Positions 11,941 through 23,451 are shown, counted from the first letter of the stretch. The stretch is 29,784 nt of DNA from Gamarada debralockiae (GCA_002803225.1 NXFV01001948.1:1-29784); one strand, 5' to 3'. The notes: generated from the letters alone by a model not told the origin. Made by a program: numbers and translations.

Positions 11941-13017
11941 CAGATGTCGCCTCCCCTAAATGAAGTTATCCACATCGAAACAGAGATTGGCAAGTTGAGA
12001 TCTACAGGCTCAAATTACAGTAATTATATCCCTGCTCTCGTGTCTTAGATCGTGTAAAGGAACCTTTGGGCATTAGTCCTAGACCTGCGTATGGCAAAGA
12101 TATTGGAAAGAGGAGATTGAAGTGAGTGTATTCAACTAATCTCGGTCTCGCCTCCAGATGCTTCTATCACGTGATCATTGTAGGAGCTGACCCGCGGACT
12201 GTGTTTAGGTACAACAAAGTCCTTCTTGATGAGCTGAAGCAAGGGTGGATAAGTAGACAGACAATCCTTGTATTCAAGGTGGGGTCTTGAAAGATCCCGA
12301 GGCGAGCAGTTTCACGGAAGAGGAACTCGTCAGTATTAGTTTGAGCATGACGACAGTAAGCATCTCCTTCTATTCTCGCCGTATACTCAACATTTACGTT
12401 TCCCCAGAGAGTAGAGACTACAATCGGATGGGGCATCCTCTCCTCCTAGCCCACCGCCCGATATCCAATCCTGCCCCTACACCTTCATTCTCGCTGCTGG
12501 TATTGACCCATCCACACCCCTAACTACGAAATCTCCACAAGTCGACTACATAATAGTATTCACAAAAGAAATCCTGCGATACTACACCCACTTCGACTTG
12601 CACTGCCGAAAGCTACTTCCACGGATGCTATTTGGGAGGGAGATATCATTGCGAAAGATACAATGTTCTTCCTCAACTCCTGGTCCTGCAACCGGGACCC
12701 CATCCCTTTTCCGCATCCCAACACATTCCTTCCAGAGCGCTAGCTGGTTCCGAATTCGCCTAGTCATTATCCGTTTAGCTATGGTGGTCGAATGTGTGTG
12801 GCTCCTCATATCGCAAAATGAGGGTTTGTACACGGCGTTTTCACATCTAATACTACGTATGAATTGCTACCTGCCGATGGCGAGACGAACTCTGGCATTA
12901 TCGATCCGCTTTTGGGGATTGAAGATGTCAGGGCCACGAGGACGGGGCCGAAAGGGTGTTAAGATGAAGTTTGTCCCAAGGGCTGAGAAGGTGGCCATGC
13001 AGAAGTCTGGCGAGTAG
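11941..13017 (+). pseudogene. Cytochrome P450 pseudogene (CYP504-like?)
   Basis: P450 landmarks occur in order but in shifting frames. EVIHIETEIGKLRSTGSNYS is at about 11960-12020. DPEASSFTEEELVSISLSM at about 12293-12350 leads into the I-helix. A 52-nt intron (12356-12407, GTAAGC...CCCCAG) follows, and the next exon starts RVETTIGWGILSS. The K-helix E-x-x-R is EILR at 12568-12579. The PERF-like region is HPNTFLPER. The haem-binding loop is FSYGGRMCVA at 12774-12803, with the Cys codon at 12795-12797. The tail VKMKFVPRAEK ends at a stop at 13017. Frameshifts are visible after CRK (about 12612) and around 12830-12960, with nonsense codons after LSS and IAK. The motif style resembles fungal phenylacetate-hydroxylase-type P450s, but the subfamily is uncertain. 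The retained intron argues against a retrocopy. The 5' part upstream of about 11940 is not recognisable. Confidence 0.85.
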
Positions 13018-13882
13018 GAAAGCAGAGCGGACAAGGTTGGCGGCTTTAAATGTTCGTATGTATAATTCACTTCCTTTCCACTTGATCTAACCCCTGAGTA
13101 CATGTATATTACGATGCACGATCAAATGAGTGTTATCTACTTCATATTCATCTCCACCTTCTTGAAGAAATCCTTTTTTTTAAAAAAAAAAAAAAAAAAA
13201 AAATTCATACCCATACCGACTCTTTCATATATTTCTTCATCACTCCACACTTTTCTCAGGTATAGGAAGTTGAAGACTTTACGCGTAATACCGACGTATC
13301 CCAAGTCAAAGCCACCTCCTTCTCGACGAGTGGAGATAGGGAGGAATAAACTATTGTTGGGTTCTAGGCAGGTTCACTTTCTCCAAAACGATCGATGGCG
13401 GGTGATATACTACTGGTCGCAGCAGCTTCAACTTCCTCTTTCAACTTCGTTTGGTCCTTCTTAATTAGAAGCACACAGTTGGGGTCTCCCAGTCCCAGCC
13501 AGGAGCATTGAGCACTTGAGAAACTTTGAGAATATTCTTAAATTCCTGAGAAGCTGTCTTCATATCTTGGGGAAGCATTAGTCAGAGCACTTTTAGAAAT
13601 TACAGTTTCTTTCAAAGATAGTCCGGTGATCGCGTCTAGGACTCTAAGTAGTGGCTGTGGCATAAGCCTATCCTAACGAGGTTCTTCTATCGTACTGGTT
13701 TCTATTGGTCAAAATCGACGATTATGGATGAAATCGATAGACGCCCCACACATGCAGCTGACGGCTGTCTTTATCAACAATACGCCAACCAACCCTTTAT
13801 AATCTCCAACTCCGTGGCCCTCAACTGCAAAACCGTATCAGCATAAAAACAAACATGCTTGCACAGCTTTCTCTTCCCGATC
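13018..13882. other. Intergenic with T8/A~22 homopolymer
   Basis: Space between two pseudogenes that end toward each other. At about 13173-13203 a run of eight T is followed directly by about 22 A. A 120-codon plus-strand frame at 13102-13464 runs through this homopolymer and shows no domain, so I do not call it. Nothing else is recognised. Confidence 0.55.
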
Positions 13883-15601
13883 TCAATTCATCTTAACGAC
13901 TGTCTCTCTATCCCCCGTCTCCGGGCCAAACAAATCTTCCCTATGTGCCATATCATTTGTATACAGCAACCTCGACTTACACTTGTCCACCGTGAGAGGA
14001 ATGTAAACCGGAGTCACGCCCTATATGGGATCATATTGCGCTGTCGACCATATAATACGGGTCGAGTTCTGGATATCGGCTGGAGACAAATGATACGGAA
14101 CATTGGGTTGCTCTTGGACTTAGAGGCGTGACGCTCCCATTTAGATATGCATGCTGGTGCCTGGGATTCCGCTGCATGGAGATGAGAGGGAAAATTGTTC
14201 CGTAGGTACGTCGCCCGTGGAGAGGCCATAGTAAGTGCCTATATTTGTTATTTGTCGTCAGCGATACGGTTATGGGTATCTCTTTAACAGTAAGTTAGGC
14301 TGCGCAGGATAACTTACGGCCAATATAGCTGTACGGTATAGTTTGAATTCCAGGGAGGAAGCGAAACTGGATTCGGTATAGTTGGGGCATGGCAATGGGG
14401 TAGATGTCAGCATTGCCTGACTATCATATCAGAGCCAGAAGGTCTTGTTCAGAATCTGAAGAGGTTAATCTGTCGTCAACAAGATATTGAGGAACTTGCC
14501 CAGAGGATAGGCTATTGACGAACGGCCAAGTTGGAGTCTGGTGTAGTCAAACTCAGCTGCAAGGGTAAAGAGGATTATCAGCCTTTGTATTAGGACAGTA
14601 TCATTGGCTACTGGTGTGGTACAGAGTCCCAGATCCTGCTTTAGGCTGGCGACATTCCCTATCAGATTTGGTTGTCAGTAATTTCCCTCCGAGTAGGATA
14701 ATATGAGAATAGCAACAGGCCTTGGCTCATACCTGATTTAAGGCGGTCTGAAAGATTATCAAACGCCTTTTTAATATTCGCAGAACCTTCCTTGGAATGG
14801 TCTGTGTAGACTCGACTGAGCTGTGCAAATCGTTAGAGAAAACGAAATCTTCAACAGCTCTATCAGAAGCTGACCTATATATGGAAACTTGAAGTAGCAG
14901 GGTCGCTACTATTACCGAAGCCCTTTACGGGCGCAGCTCCAGCAACTGAGCCGAAGAAAGTATTGGGGTCATTGAGGCGGAAGCTGCGGAGAGAGCCCCA
15001 GCGTATGAGCCTGCGTCGGGGACTATTGTCAGACCAGTGTAAGAGGGAGATGAAGTTCTGCTCGACTCACCGCTAACTACGATGGGTTTGCTCTCCTCTG
15101 CCCCTGTGACGCTCTTCTACATGATACGCATAAAGTTCGCAGCATCAGCCATAACATTATTCAAGGTAAGAAACTTGATATTCTCGTTCGTATAGGAATC
15201 CTCCGGACCAAACGGGTACTCTCTCCGAAATAACGATGCTCGAGAGCGACAGCGATGCTTGCAAGCTCCTTTGCCCATTCATACACAATGGTAGTGTTTT
15301 AATTTTCATGTCAACTAACTCTACATTCACATCCACCTCGCGTCTATGTAGATCAAATAATACTTACAGCACAATCCAAGGCCACAGTTTCCTCGCCATG
15401 GAAAACATAATTGGTCCCTTGGCTTGAGGAACTCGGTAAAGATGCTATACCGCTGTTGGAAGATTCCGTTGTTATTTCCGAAGTGATCGATGAGTTGGGT
15501 TAGAAATTTCCAGTCGCACGCCGTGTGGTTGGTGTCTGCCCATAGGCCAGCGAAACGAGGACAGCTGCTAGAAGCAGCTTCAGTGGAGAGAGTACATCCA
15601 T
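13883..15601 (-). pseudogene. Secreted S28 serine peptidase pseudogene
   Basis: Relic of a peptidase family S28 gene (prolyl-Xaa carboxypeptidase type). The start at 15601 gives a clear signal peptide, MDVLSPLKLLLAAVLVSLAYG. In other frames follow DWKFLTQLIDHFGNNNGIFQ, VFHGEETVALDCA, VALEHRYFGES and KFLTLNNVMADAANFMRI. The nucleophile motif GGSYAG is split by a 60-nt intron (15070..15011), with the Ser codon at 15008..15006. The charge-relay Asp is in WSTAQYDPI and the His in NDMAHREDLFGPE (about 13943). The end is KMN-stop at 13885..13883. Lesions include frameshifts after the signal peptide, before FHGEE, in the STPFG region and after ALSAA, plus TAG/TAA codons (for example after FMRIM, in QYDPI-x-GVTP and after LLTTD). 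Introns with GTATGAG and GTAAGT donors are still visible. The functional family is secreted and degrades proline-containing peptides. Confidence 0.88.
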
Positions 15602-16614
15602 CTCTGCTGAGAAAGAGAATCTACTTGAAATGTCTTCTCGTAGCTTTGCTTGGGCGGAAAGACAGCTTAATCTCGATTGAAGGGGAAGAGTAGTCGGAAG
15701 ACAATTTTATACCATCACCACTACTTTTCATTCTCAACGTCAGGACGTTGCATTTGCCCCGAGTCTTACATCAGTTCTGGTTTTGGCTTTTACGACGTTC
15801 CGTTACCATGCTGGCGATGAAGTGATCTGCGTGGCTTGAACAGCTGAAAGCCGGGTTCACAAGTCTTGCCACTCCGAAGCACCCGCTTCCGCTTCTAGCG
15901 GAGAATATCCACAAAGCACGGGGTAGCTACTAGGTATAGTCAAACTGACGACAACAACGGGCAAGGGGATAGAGAGTCGTGACGGACTGATACCACCGCT
16001 AGAAGGAAACGAGGAAGAGAGTGGGAAGGAGAGCAAGTTCTCGGTTTCTCGATTCTTACTTATGCCAGGGGTTTCGGGGAACACGTGTTGAAGGTCATTA
16101 CGGCAGGCTCCTATGAATTGGTTTATAAACGGAGAAATGCATCCTTCCCACAGCTTAAAAATACATAAAGCTTAGATTGAAAGCAAAACCGAGGCAACAT
16201 TTCAGGGGGACGAATTATAATCACATGACTACACCTTTTTCAACCCCCCCGGCTCTCGCTTCAATCGTTGTGACATCATCACCAAATGTGTCGCGTAGCT
16301 GAAATTTCGGACTTATGACGATATTTTTCGGAGAACATTCCTGGCAACACCTGAGCTCCAATGATATTGGATAACGGTATCATTTTCTAGAAGGGACCGA
16401 AACATATCCATAAATGTGGTTCGCTGATAAATTTGGGCTGGTGAGGCTTGGAAAACTGCTGTTGCACTGAAACATCCGATGTTCAAAAGACACGAATACC
16501 CCCCGCACTGATTTTCCAAGCTCGACGTAATAGGAAGACCTTCACAACTCACAACTCACTTACATCTCAACAACATAAAAAGCACACAATCTATTCAATT
16601 GACCAGCAGCGACA
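15602..16614. other. Intergenic, upstream region of DJ-1 gene
   Basis: No supported gene. It contains the former promoter of the S28 pseudogene and the promoter and 5' UTR of the DJ-1-like gene. The UTR just before 16615 is A-rich (ACAACATAAAAAGCACACAA). A 75-codon minus-strand frame at 16084..15857 and a 79-codon frame at 16552..16313 have no motifs. Confidence 0.5.
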
Positions 16615-17561
16615 ATGCCTGAACAGCCCAAAGTCCTCTTCGTCGTTACCTCCCATGGTAAAATGGGAGACACTGGCAAGCCAACCGGCTGGTATCTGGT
16701 TCGTTCTTCCTCTCATCTCAATCCCTCCCACCCAAATCTCCCACTTCTCTCCCATTTCCTTACGATCTGCTAACTTCCTTCCTACACAGCCCGAGTTCGC
16801 ACACCCCTACGAAGTGCTCTCCTCCCAATGCGAGATTATCGTTGCCTCTCCGAACGGCGGTGAAGCCCCACTCGATCCCTCCTCCGTCGAAGCCTTCAAA
16901 GAAGACGCCATCTGCTCCAAGTTCTTGAAACATAATGAGAATTTGTGGAAGAATACGCATAAATTAAGCGAGTTTAGTGGGAAGGCAAAAGAGTTTGAAG
17001 CTATTTTTTTCGTCGGTGGTCATGGTCGTATGTTCTGCCCTTCTTTTTCACCCAAATCAACCCAAAATGAGCCAACAGAGATTTATTGGAGGAGAGATTG
17101 GAAGGATGATAGGAGTGGTTAGTTGACGAATGGATGCTGACGGGTGGAATTAAACAGCAATGTGGGATCTAGCAACCGACCCCATCTCCCACAAAATAAT
17201 CGTCGAATTCTACGAAAACAACAAGATCATCTCAGCCGTGTGCCACGGACCAGCCGCATTGGTAAACGTGAAAGTCTCTTCTAAGCAATACTTGCTTGAA
17301 GGACAGAAAGTCACTGGTTTCTCTAATACTGAGGAGGATGCTGTGGGCCTGACAAGCGTGGTGCCGTTTAAGCTTGAGGATGCCCTGAATGCGGCGAGTG
17401 GGGGACATTATGTTAAGGCTGATAAGGATTGGGGTGAGAAGGTTGTTGTGAGTAGGGGAGGAAGATTGATCACTGGGCAGAACCCCGCCAGTGCGACGGG
17501 CGTGGGACAGGCGATTTACGATGCTATTTTTGGGGAGTTGACTACGAGGGATGAGATTTGA
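16615..17561 (+). CDS. DJ-1/PfpI (Hsp31-like) family protein
   Basis: Three exons: 16615-16697+1 (84 nt, ending at 16698), 16790-17027 and 17158-17561; 241 residues. Intron 1 (16699-16789, 91 nt) has a consensus branch site TGCTAAC and acceptor ACAG. Intron 2 (17028-17157, 130 nt) has donor GTATGT. The start MPEQPKVLFVVTSHGKMG is typical of class I glutamine-amidotransferase-like Hsp31 proteins. The nucleophile elbow is AVCHGPAAL, with Cys136-His137. Glu30 (in YLPEFAHPY) and Glu167 (in FSNTEEDAVG) match the yeast Hsp31 acid positions. The C-terminal motif is RLITGQNPASATGVGQAIYD. Relatives are glutathione-independent glyoxalases (methylglyoxal to lactate) and stress chaperones in the cytosol. 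All key residues are present and the frame is intact. The gene converges on the perilipin gene downstream. Confidence 0.93.
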
Positions 17562-18808
17562 GTGGACGATCCATGTTGTTTTTGCACGATGTCGAGCATG
17601 AGATGCTGAATGAAAAGTTCGTTCATTTGATCTGCGTCTATGCGACTGAGGAGTGAAATAAGGAAGTGACATGTGATCGGAGGGCAAACTAACGTCTCTG
17701 CATGTTGGCGCCAGTGCTAATTGAAGGTTGGCTATCTACCCCGCGCTACCAGTGGTGCGCTGGAAGGGAATGTTTCCAATGGATGTCATATGGCGGTCAT
17801 GTGCTATTTCCTTCCAGTATCTCTCGTCCTCTCGGAGTTCCGAATCCTGTCTCCAATTGACATTGGCAGGGCGAGCAAGAACCAGGTCTTTGGGAAGCAC
17901 CTATACCTGAAACACCCTTGCAGCCTCTTTATTGCTGACGGGAACTGGGAAGATGGAGAGAAGTTTGCAAAAAGCGCTAAAAATCAAGGAAAGTTAGCAA
18001 TCCTCCCGACTCCCGTCCTCCCGCGCCGGATCACAGGTTCCGCCAATCATACTGTGTAAGTCATAGATCTAACACACAAAGCTCGATTTATGTTGTTTTA
18101 GTGCTCCATGATGATTGATGCACTGTTCTTGTGTTGTGGAACGTGTTGTAATCAGGCTTTGTTGATTCAGGCTGGCTAAAGGGGGAGGTGAGGATCATGT
18201 GAATGAGGGGTAATTGAACGAAGTCGTAGGCACGCAGGTCAATCGTATGCACTCATTGCATCGCGCCTAAAAAGGAGTGGGAGTAAGTAGAGATGGGCAG
18301 AAAGGGAAGGAGGATAATCAATAGAAGAGGGAACATGGAAAGTGGAAGGAGTGCAGAGAAAAGATGTCTATTCGGTATATCCGTTTCCTCCAATCTGACC
18401 GCGGCTTCATCTACACCACAACCCATTCACTTCAATCACCTTCTCTAAATACCGGACAGACACGCAAATGCATAGAACAGGAAAGCAACGATTAATCGCT
18501 CTTGATGCTGTGCTGCAAAATGCCTGCCCATTGCTCGCTCAGTAAGAAGAGGAAGTAGTAGAAGTGTCAATGCATTGAAGTCGCTCGAAAACCATCTTGT
18601 TGTAATATCGAAAAGGAACGCAATAGTAGAAAACCAAGTGAGGAAATCTTTTCGCCCCCATCCAATCATCCCTAGTCCATCATCCATCTGTATTCGCCAG
18701 TCCCTATTTCATCAACTCGATCGAAGGAAGAAAGGAGGGGTATCGTCATGTCCGTATACGTATCATTCGCCCATCCCAATCCATACCAGGTCATCATCAG
18801 AAGATATC
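17562..18808. other. Convergent 3' flanks, no gene seen
   Basis: Lies between the ends of the DJ-1 gene (plus) and the perilipin gene (minus), so it should hold both 3' UTRs and terminators. Purine-rich sequence at about 18270-18360. Frames at 17721-18059 and 18687..18445 have no motif or supporting splice structure. Confidence 0.5.
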
Positions 18809-19422
18809 CTAGTTGCTCGTCTTCTCCTTAACAACCTCCTTCGCCTCCGCCTTCTTAGCGCCCAAAAATCTCACGAGAAAACTATACGCATCGCCACCGA
18901 CAATCAATCCCGTAGCAACCGCAGCCTTGCCATACGTAACCAAACCCTCACCACCAACCTTCTTCACCTCCCCCTTATAGGTCCCAAGCACATAATCCTT
19001 CGTTTCATTGCCCTTCTTCAATGGGAAAAACACAATGCTCTTTCCATTCTCGTAGATCTCTCCAGTGGGCTTCTTGACATATGGGAACTTGGAGTCGATT
19101 GTGGAGAGGGTGTGGTCGCCGATGGAATCGGCTTTCTTGACGTAGGGGGAGAGGTATTCATAGGGTTTGGAGAGGTAGGGGAGGAGGGGTTTGCTGATGG
19201 AGTCGATGGTTGAATGGGTGAAGGAGAGGGACTTTGCGCCGTAGGGGTTGGATTTGAAGGTTGAGATGCTGTCGCTGATTACTGGGTATGACGCCAAATG
19301 CTATTGACCATCAGTAAATTGATTTGAGAGCTTATCGGGGAGCGGATGGTGGGGAGGGGAGGGGAGAAAGGACGCACGGCGAGGAAAGCAGAGGAAGGCG
19401 CTTCGCCGTTTACTTGTTCCAT
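18809..19422 (-). CDS. Perilipin/CAP20-like lipid-droplet protein
   Basis: Two exons: 19422..19378 and 19300..18809, with a phase-0 intron of 77 nt (GTGCGT...CAATAG). Spliced protein is 178 residues. Exon 1 reads MEQVNGEAPSSAFLA and joins HLASYPVISDSISTFKSNPY, the diagnostic start of CAP20 homologues. Next come PYLSKPYEYLSPYVKKADSI and DSKFPYVKKPTGEIYENGK. The C-terminal third is hydrophobic (GKAAVATGLIVGGDAYSFLV) and the end is charged KEVVKEKTSN. CAP20 of Colletotrichum and MPL1 of Metarhizium coat lipid droplets and support appressorium function and turgor; that role is known for the family and inferred here. An upstream in-frame ATG at 19455 would add 11 residues (MPHSESDTTSK). I preferred 19422 for its better context (AAG before ATGG) and homology length. 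The gene appears intact. Confidence 0.92.
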
Positions 19423-19455
19423 CTTGGAGGTAGTGTCGGACTCTGAATGTGGCAT

Positions 19456-22400
19456 ATAGTTCACAGCAGTGTGGAAGTCTGCAGAGTCGTGAGATCAGCT
19501 ATGTGCCAGTATCGCGGGCGTTGAGGTCGTGGTGCTGTCATGCACTGTGCCTTGCATGAGGGCGGGAGGAATGTAAGGGTAGGTGGGATGTTTCACTCAC
19601 GATTGTTCTTGTCGATAAGTTGGAGTACGCGAAAGGTCAGAAGATCGTATTTTCCAGGAGAAACAGAAGTGGTGGTGTAGGAAGGTTTATTAAGTGAAAT
19701 GCCGGTGAGGTATGGGTAAGGTAAGAATATCCATGCGCCACACCTCCGTCGTCCTCATGAAAGAAATTCGCAAGTAGATTTGCATGTGCTTGGTTCCCTG
19801 ATTTTCAACGGCAGCGCGCCTCGTCATCCAAAAATCACCATGGGCACATCATCCGTTATCCCCATCTTCCAATCACCATCTCTTAAGAAGAGGAAAATGC
19901 AGGGGATCTTTGGGCGGAATAGTCCCAGAATGTGTGTGTGGTGGGTTGTGATTTGAAGATGGGGGTCTAGAGATAATGGCTGTTGAATGCGTAGTCTGTG
20001 GGTGCCACAACTGCCATGGAAGCTGTTTTGTTAGCATGTGAAAGTATCTTTCGTCATCCACAAGATTAGATTTCTTCATTCACAAGTCGCAGAAGTGAGA
20101 GATGAGACGCATTGAATACGAAATTCAGTTGAAAGATACCTAGGAATACAATACAAAATATTTGAGATACTTGAAGAGTGGATATTCCCTCATTTGAGAA
20201 CAAAAGTTCAGGAAAAATACATTCTTCAATCCATGCTTCATCATCAAAATCTCAGCCGTCGTTCTTATCGCTCTTATCTCGCGGAGACGGCGGACGATCT
20301 TTCGAGGGGTTGCTTCACACTCGCCGCAAACTTATCTTCATTAAACCCCAAGTCAATCCCCTATTATTCAAACTGTCGGAAGCTTTACCGACTCCCAATC
20401 TCTTGATCGAAGGTCAACTCCTTTCCTCGCGGGGAAATTCTCGAAGATATTTCGGACCTTTTGTTGTAATTTTTGCTGTCGAACGCTTGGCGCCGCGTCC
20501 GTGTTGTAGATCAGACGGCTTCAGGGGTCAATTAGTGCCCCGAGCCAGCCTATTTTTGAAATCCAGGCGATGTCAAAGCTCCCTTTCATTCTTTGATCTG
20601 ATCTGACCAGATCCGCGGAACAAATTTTCCTTCAGTCCCCGGTACCAAGAACCAGAAATCTTAGGGGAAAAGTAAATATTTCCTCACCTGCCATTCTGCA
20701 CCCCATTCCGTTGCACAACAGCTTGACAAACGGCCATGCCTCCGAAGCTGTGCTGCCCACTTGAAGCAAAGATCACCACTTGCCCTGAGCGTTCACCAGC
20801 CACACTTCGCTTCCAATTGACATGTGAAATGTCTCAACACCTCTCGCCTATTTTTCAACGCTTTAAATCTCCGTGGACAGAAGGACTATTTGATAGGGAG
20901 GTATGGCCTTATCAATTGTTGAGTACTTCTCTCGTAAAATGTATCTTCGTACCTTTTATGGCTTTATGAATGACAGATACACCGGCTACTCGGCGCGCCG
21001 TCGCCGGACGGATCGTGTAGTGGAGTGCTCTTGGCAGAGAAGGGAGGACGGGCGCCGAGGGGAGGCGACTTCCCTTCGCCTTGTCTTGTGGGATCCGCTC
21101 TAAAGTCCTAGGCGTTTGCAGAGATTTCTTCCTCTTCTGATTCTCATATGCTTACCGAGGGACTTCTCAACTTGTGTCTCAAAATTGCTTTCCTGCTGAA
21201 AGTAAAGACGAGAAGTCTCGTTTCGTACCGTAAGGGTAGGCGAAATGACGAAAGCTCTAACTTTCCTTCCAAAGTTAAGGGGTCCTTCTGTGGCGTTTAC
21301 CTCTGCATAAGAATAGCGGGGCTCATAATATGCAAGTGCTTTGATAGGGAAACTGTGGAGTGCATCCTGACTTTTGGAAGGGTTGGGAATTGCATGTGAT
21401 TGCTGCCTTGCTTCGCTGGAAAGAATGGGAAAGGGATTGGTGGTAGGATGGATGTGGGCCCGATACTAGGATGTACTGTGTGCCTATATACAATGTGTGT
21501 GTTATTATAAGGGAAGTCCTCAAGGGGAGGAGGGAAGGCTCATCGAGTGGTGATGTCTTGTTGTGTCACGTGGAATTTCAGATGCTCCCCTCAACTCGGA
21601 GATGATGCCAGGGGCGATTTCTCTATCTGAATACCGGCCGATGCAAATAGTTCGCACGGTTAACATGGTTAAGCAAAATACCCTTCACTACATTTGTTCA
21701 AGGCACCCACATTCCGGAGAACCCAATCCGTCACATACACCGCGATCCGACCTTTTGCCGACATTTCTTCGGCGCTTAGTGAAGAGAATCGCTACTCAAA
21801 GAGCTCAAATTTGACCTACAGTCAAATTCACTGCGAGAAGCCAATGGCTCTCTTATCAGGAGCAGGTTCATACCCCGTGAAGGCCCAGGATGTCCCGACG
21901 AATCAATTATTGACAAGGCGACGAAGATAGTGCTGGATACTACACCCCCGACAACCCGAACCTCAGCATCCCTACAGCGTCCCTAGGTCTTTATTTTCAA
22001 TTCCTTCTTCTATTTTGATGGGTTTCTTGTCGGGGAACTGCAGTGTGCTTGGAAACAACAGTTCAATCGCTAATGACATGTATCCGACAACACACTCTCA
22101 GGCCACTCTATTCCTGGGGCAGGGTCCGTACTATTCGCAATTATGAAATGAATGTGTTATCAGCAAAGTTTTAGACTTTTGAGTTGTGCATAGAAGTCTA
22201 TGGTGCGACTTGCGTTCGATCTTTTCCATGATTCTCATAATACGCTGGTGAGTTTCAGAGGCAGGATCCGGGGAAAGACAGTCATAACTTCCCATGGTCA
22301 TTTTAAAGGAACACTTTCTCGCCGCGACAGAACTCAGGATTGAACTTTTAAAGGCATTGTTATTGTTGTTACTATTATTGTTGTTGTTATTTTTGTGCTC

Positions 22401-22906
22401 TCAAGAGCTTACCTCACGCGACCATAATGTTCCTCTATCAACAACGGATATCAGCAGTTAAGTTTTTCCTATTCAAATCACTTAACTAGGGAGTGTATCG
22501 CAAAGCACAGTGTTCCCATATTGCGCTGTGGGAAGTCACATGCTCTAAGCGAGCTGCCTACATATATCTCTCACGTTCCCTTACCTTTCTAAAATTCAGA
22601 CAACGCTTCCTAATACGTTTTCAATGCTCTGCAACCACAGTATGTGATAAGTATATTATAAAATACTAAGCTAGAGAAGAAAGAAAAGAAAGGAAGAGGG
22701 TAAGCCTTGACTTTTATAGTACTACGGTCGACCCCTATACGACCGTCCACCGGTTCCAGCCGCAAACAGGTCATATGATAGTGCCAGCCATCACATTCAG
22801 GCGCAAATAGCGTATAATACCAGGCATTTTGTGCTTTGCGCATGCTTAGAGCGCCTTCCGCGCCTTCCGCTAGTCTATAGAAAGTTTCCGCTGCCTGTAC
22901 TTTCCC
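19456..22906. other. Long gene-free interval
   Basis: About 3.4 kb with no coding region I can support. The part next to 19.5-20.1 kb would be the perilipin promoter and 5' UTR; a further upstream 5'-UTR intron is possible because TGCAG precedes ACTTCCACACTGC on the minus strand. Frames at 20178-20606, 20736-20969, 21148-21399, 21563-21930 and 22843..22610 lack motifs and look like chance. A short tandem CGCCTTCCG pair occurs at about 22852-22869. Confidence 0.45.
22356..22395. repeat. TTG/TTA trinucleotide microsatellite
   Basis: An imperfect run of TTG and TTA triplets (ATTGTTATTGTTGTTACTAT and onward) about 40 bp long within the gene-free interval. Confidence 0.8.
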
Positions 22907-23400
22907 TGATGTAATGTAATAGTTCTAATATATAATAGCTTAGAAGGAATTAATGCCTGAGATCCAAGATATAATAGTTTTTAACTCTTACTTAGATCAC
23001 ATGATCTTGGGATTTTCCTGAGATTATGTGAAGCACTATGAGCTGAGCTATATCTTCTCTTTCTCTAATCTTATACCTTCTCTTCTTTCTTTTTTAGTTT
23101 AGATTCCTTTATATACAAAACGGTAGTAGAATCAAAGCCTCATTTTGCCTAGATATATCACTGCCTTTGTGACATTCTTGGTCATTCATCGTAATAATAC
23201 ATATCAATTAAGACAAATTGTCACGAATCCAAATTTCAGAGCCTAGAAGACAAGGTAGAATAGGTTCAATTACGACTATTCAAAGCTAAGGAAAGAAGGA
23301 AAGGTCAGAGCTCCCTGAGCTCGCACAGATATCTAATCAAAACACTAACGACCACTGCGTTACCTAGCAACTGATTCCCTGCCTGTACGGGCCATCCGTA
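22907..23400 (+). mobile_element. Possible degraded LTR-retroelement fragment
   Basis: A 254-bp AT-rich stretch from TGATGTAATG (22907) to AGATATATCA (23160) has the TG...CA ends and pyrimidine-rich interior expected of an LTR. It is followed at about 23230-23300 by a frame reading ESKFQSLEDKVE, then TAG, then VQLRLFKAKERRKGQSS, which looks like the coiled-coil start of a gag protein. No second LTR or pol is visible in the window, so this is a suggestion only. The TAG fits CAG to TAG. Confidence 0.28.
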
Positions 23401-23451
23401 AGATCACGTGCGCAGTTCTTACAATTGTAAGAACCTTGCTTAGATCACGTG
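23401..23451. repeat. 20-bp perfect palindrome with flanking direct repeats
   Basis: GTTCTTACAATTGTAAGAAC at 23415-23434 is its own reverse complement. It is bracketed by two copies of AGATCACGTG (23401-23410 and 23442-23451), each containing a CACGTG E-box core. It could be a protein-binding site within the retroelement debris or the scar of a small element. Confidence 0.7.

Noticed and set aside
13018..13205. Poly(A) as the tail of a retrotransposed P450
   Set aside because: The P450 relic keeps an intron, so it is not a processed copy.
13102..13464. 120-codon frame with a poly-lysine stretch
   Set aside because: It is produced by the T/A homopolymer and has no domain.
16448..17122. Long plus-strand frame of 224 codons
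   Set aside because: It reads through the 5' UTR and intron 1 of the DJ-1 gene, then uses the true frame only in exon 2 and runs on into intron 2. The spliced model has better start, splice sites and motifs.
18575..19213. 212-codon plus-strand frame
   Set aside because: Antisense to the perilipin exon 2; no motif, and the minus-strand product is clearly recognisable.
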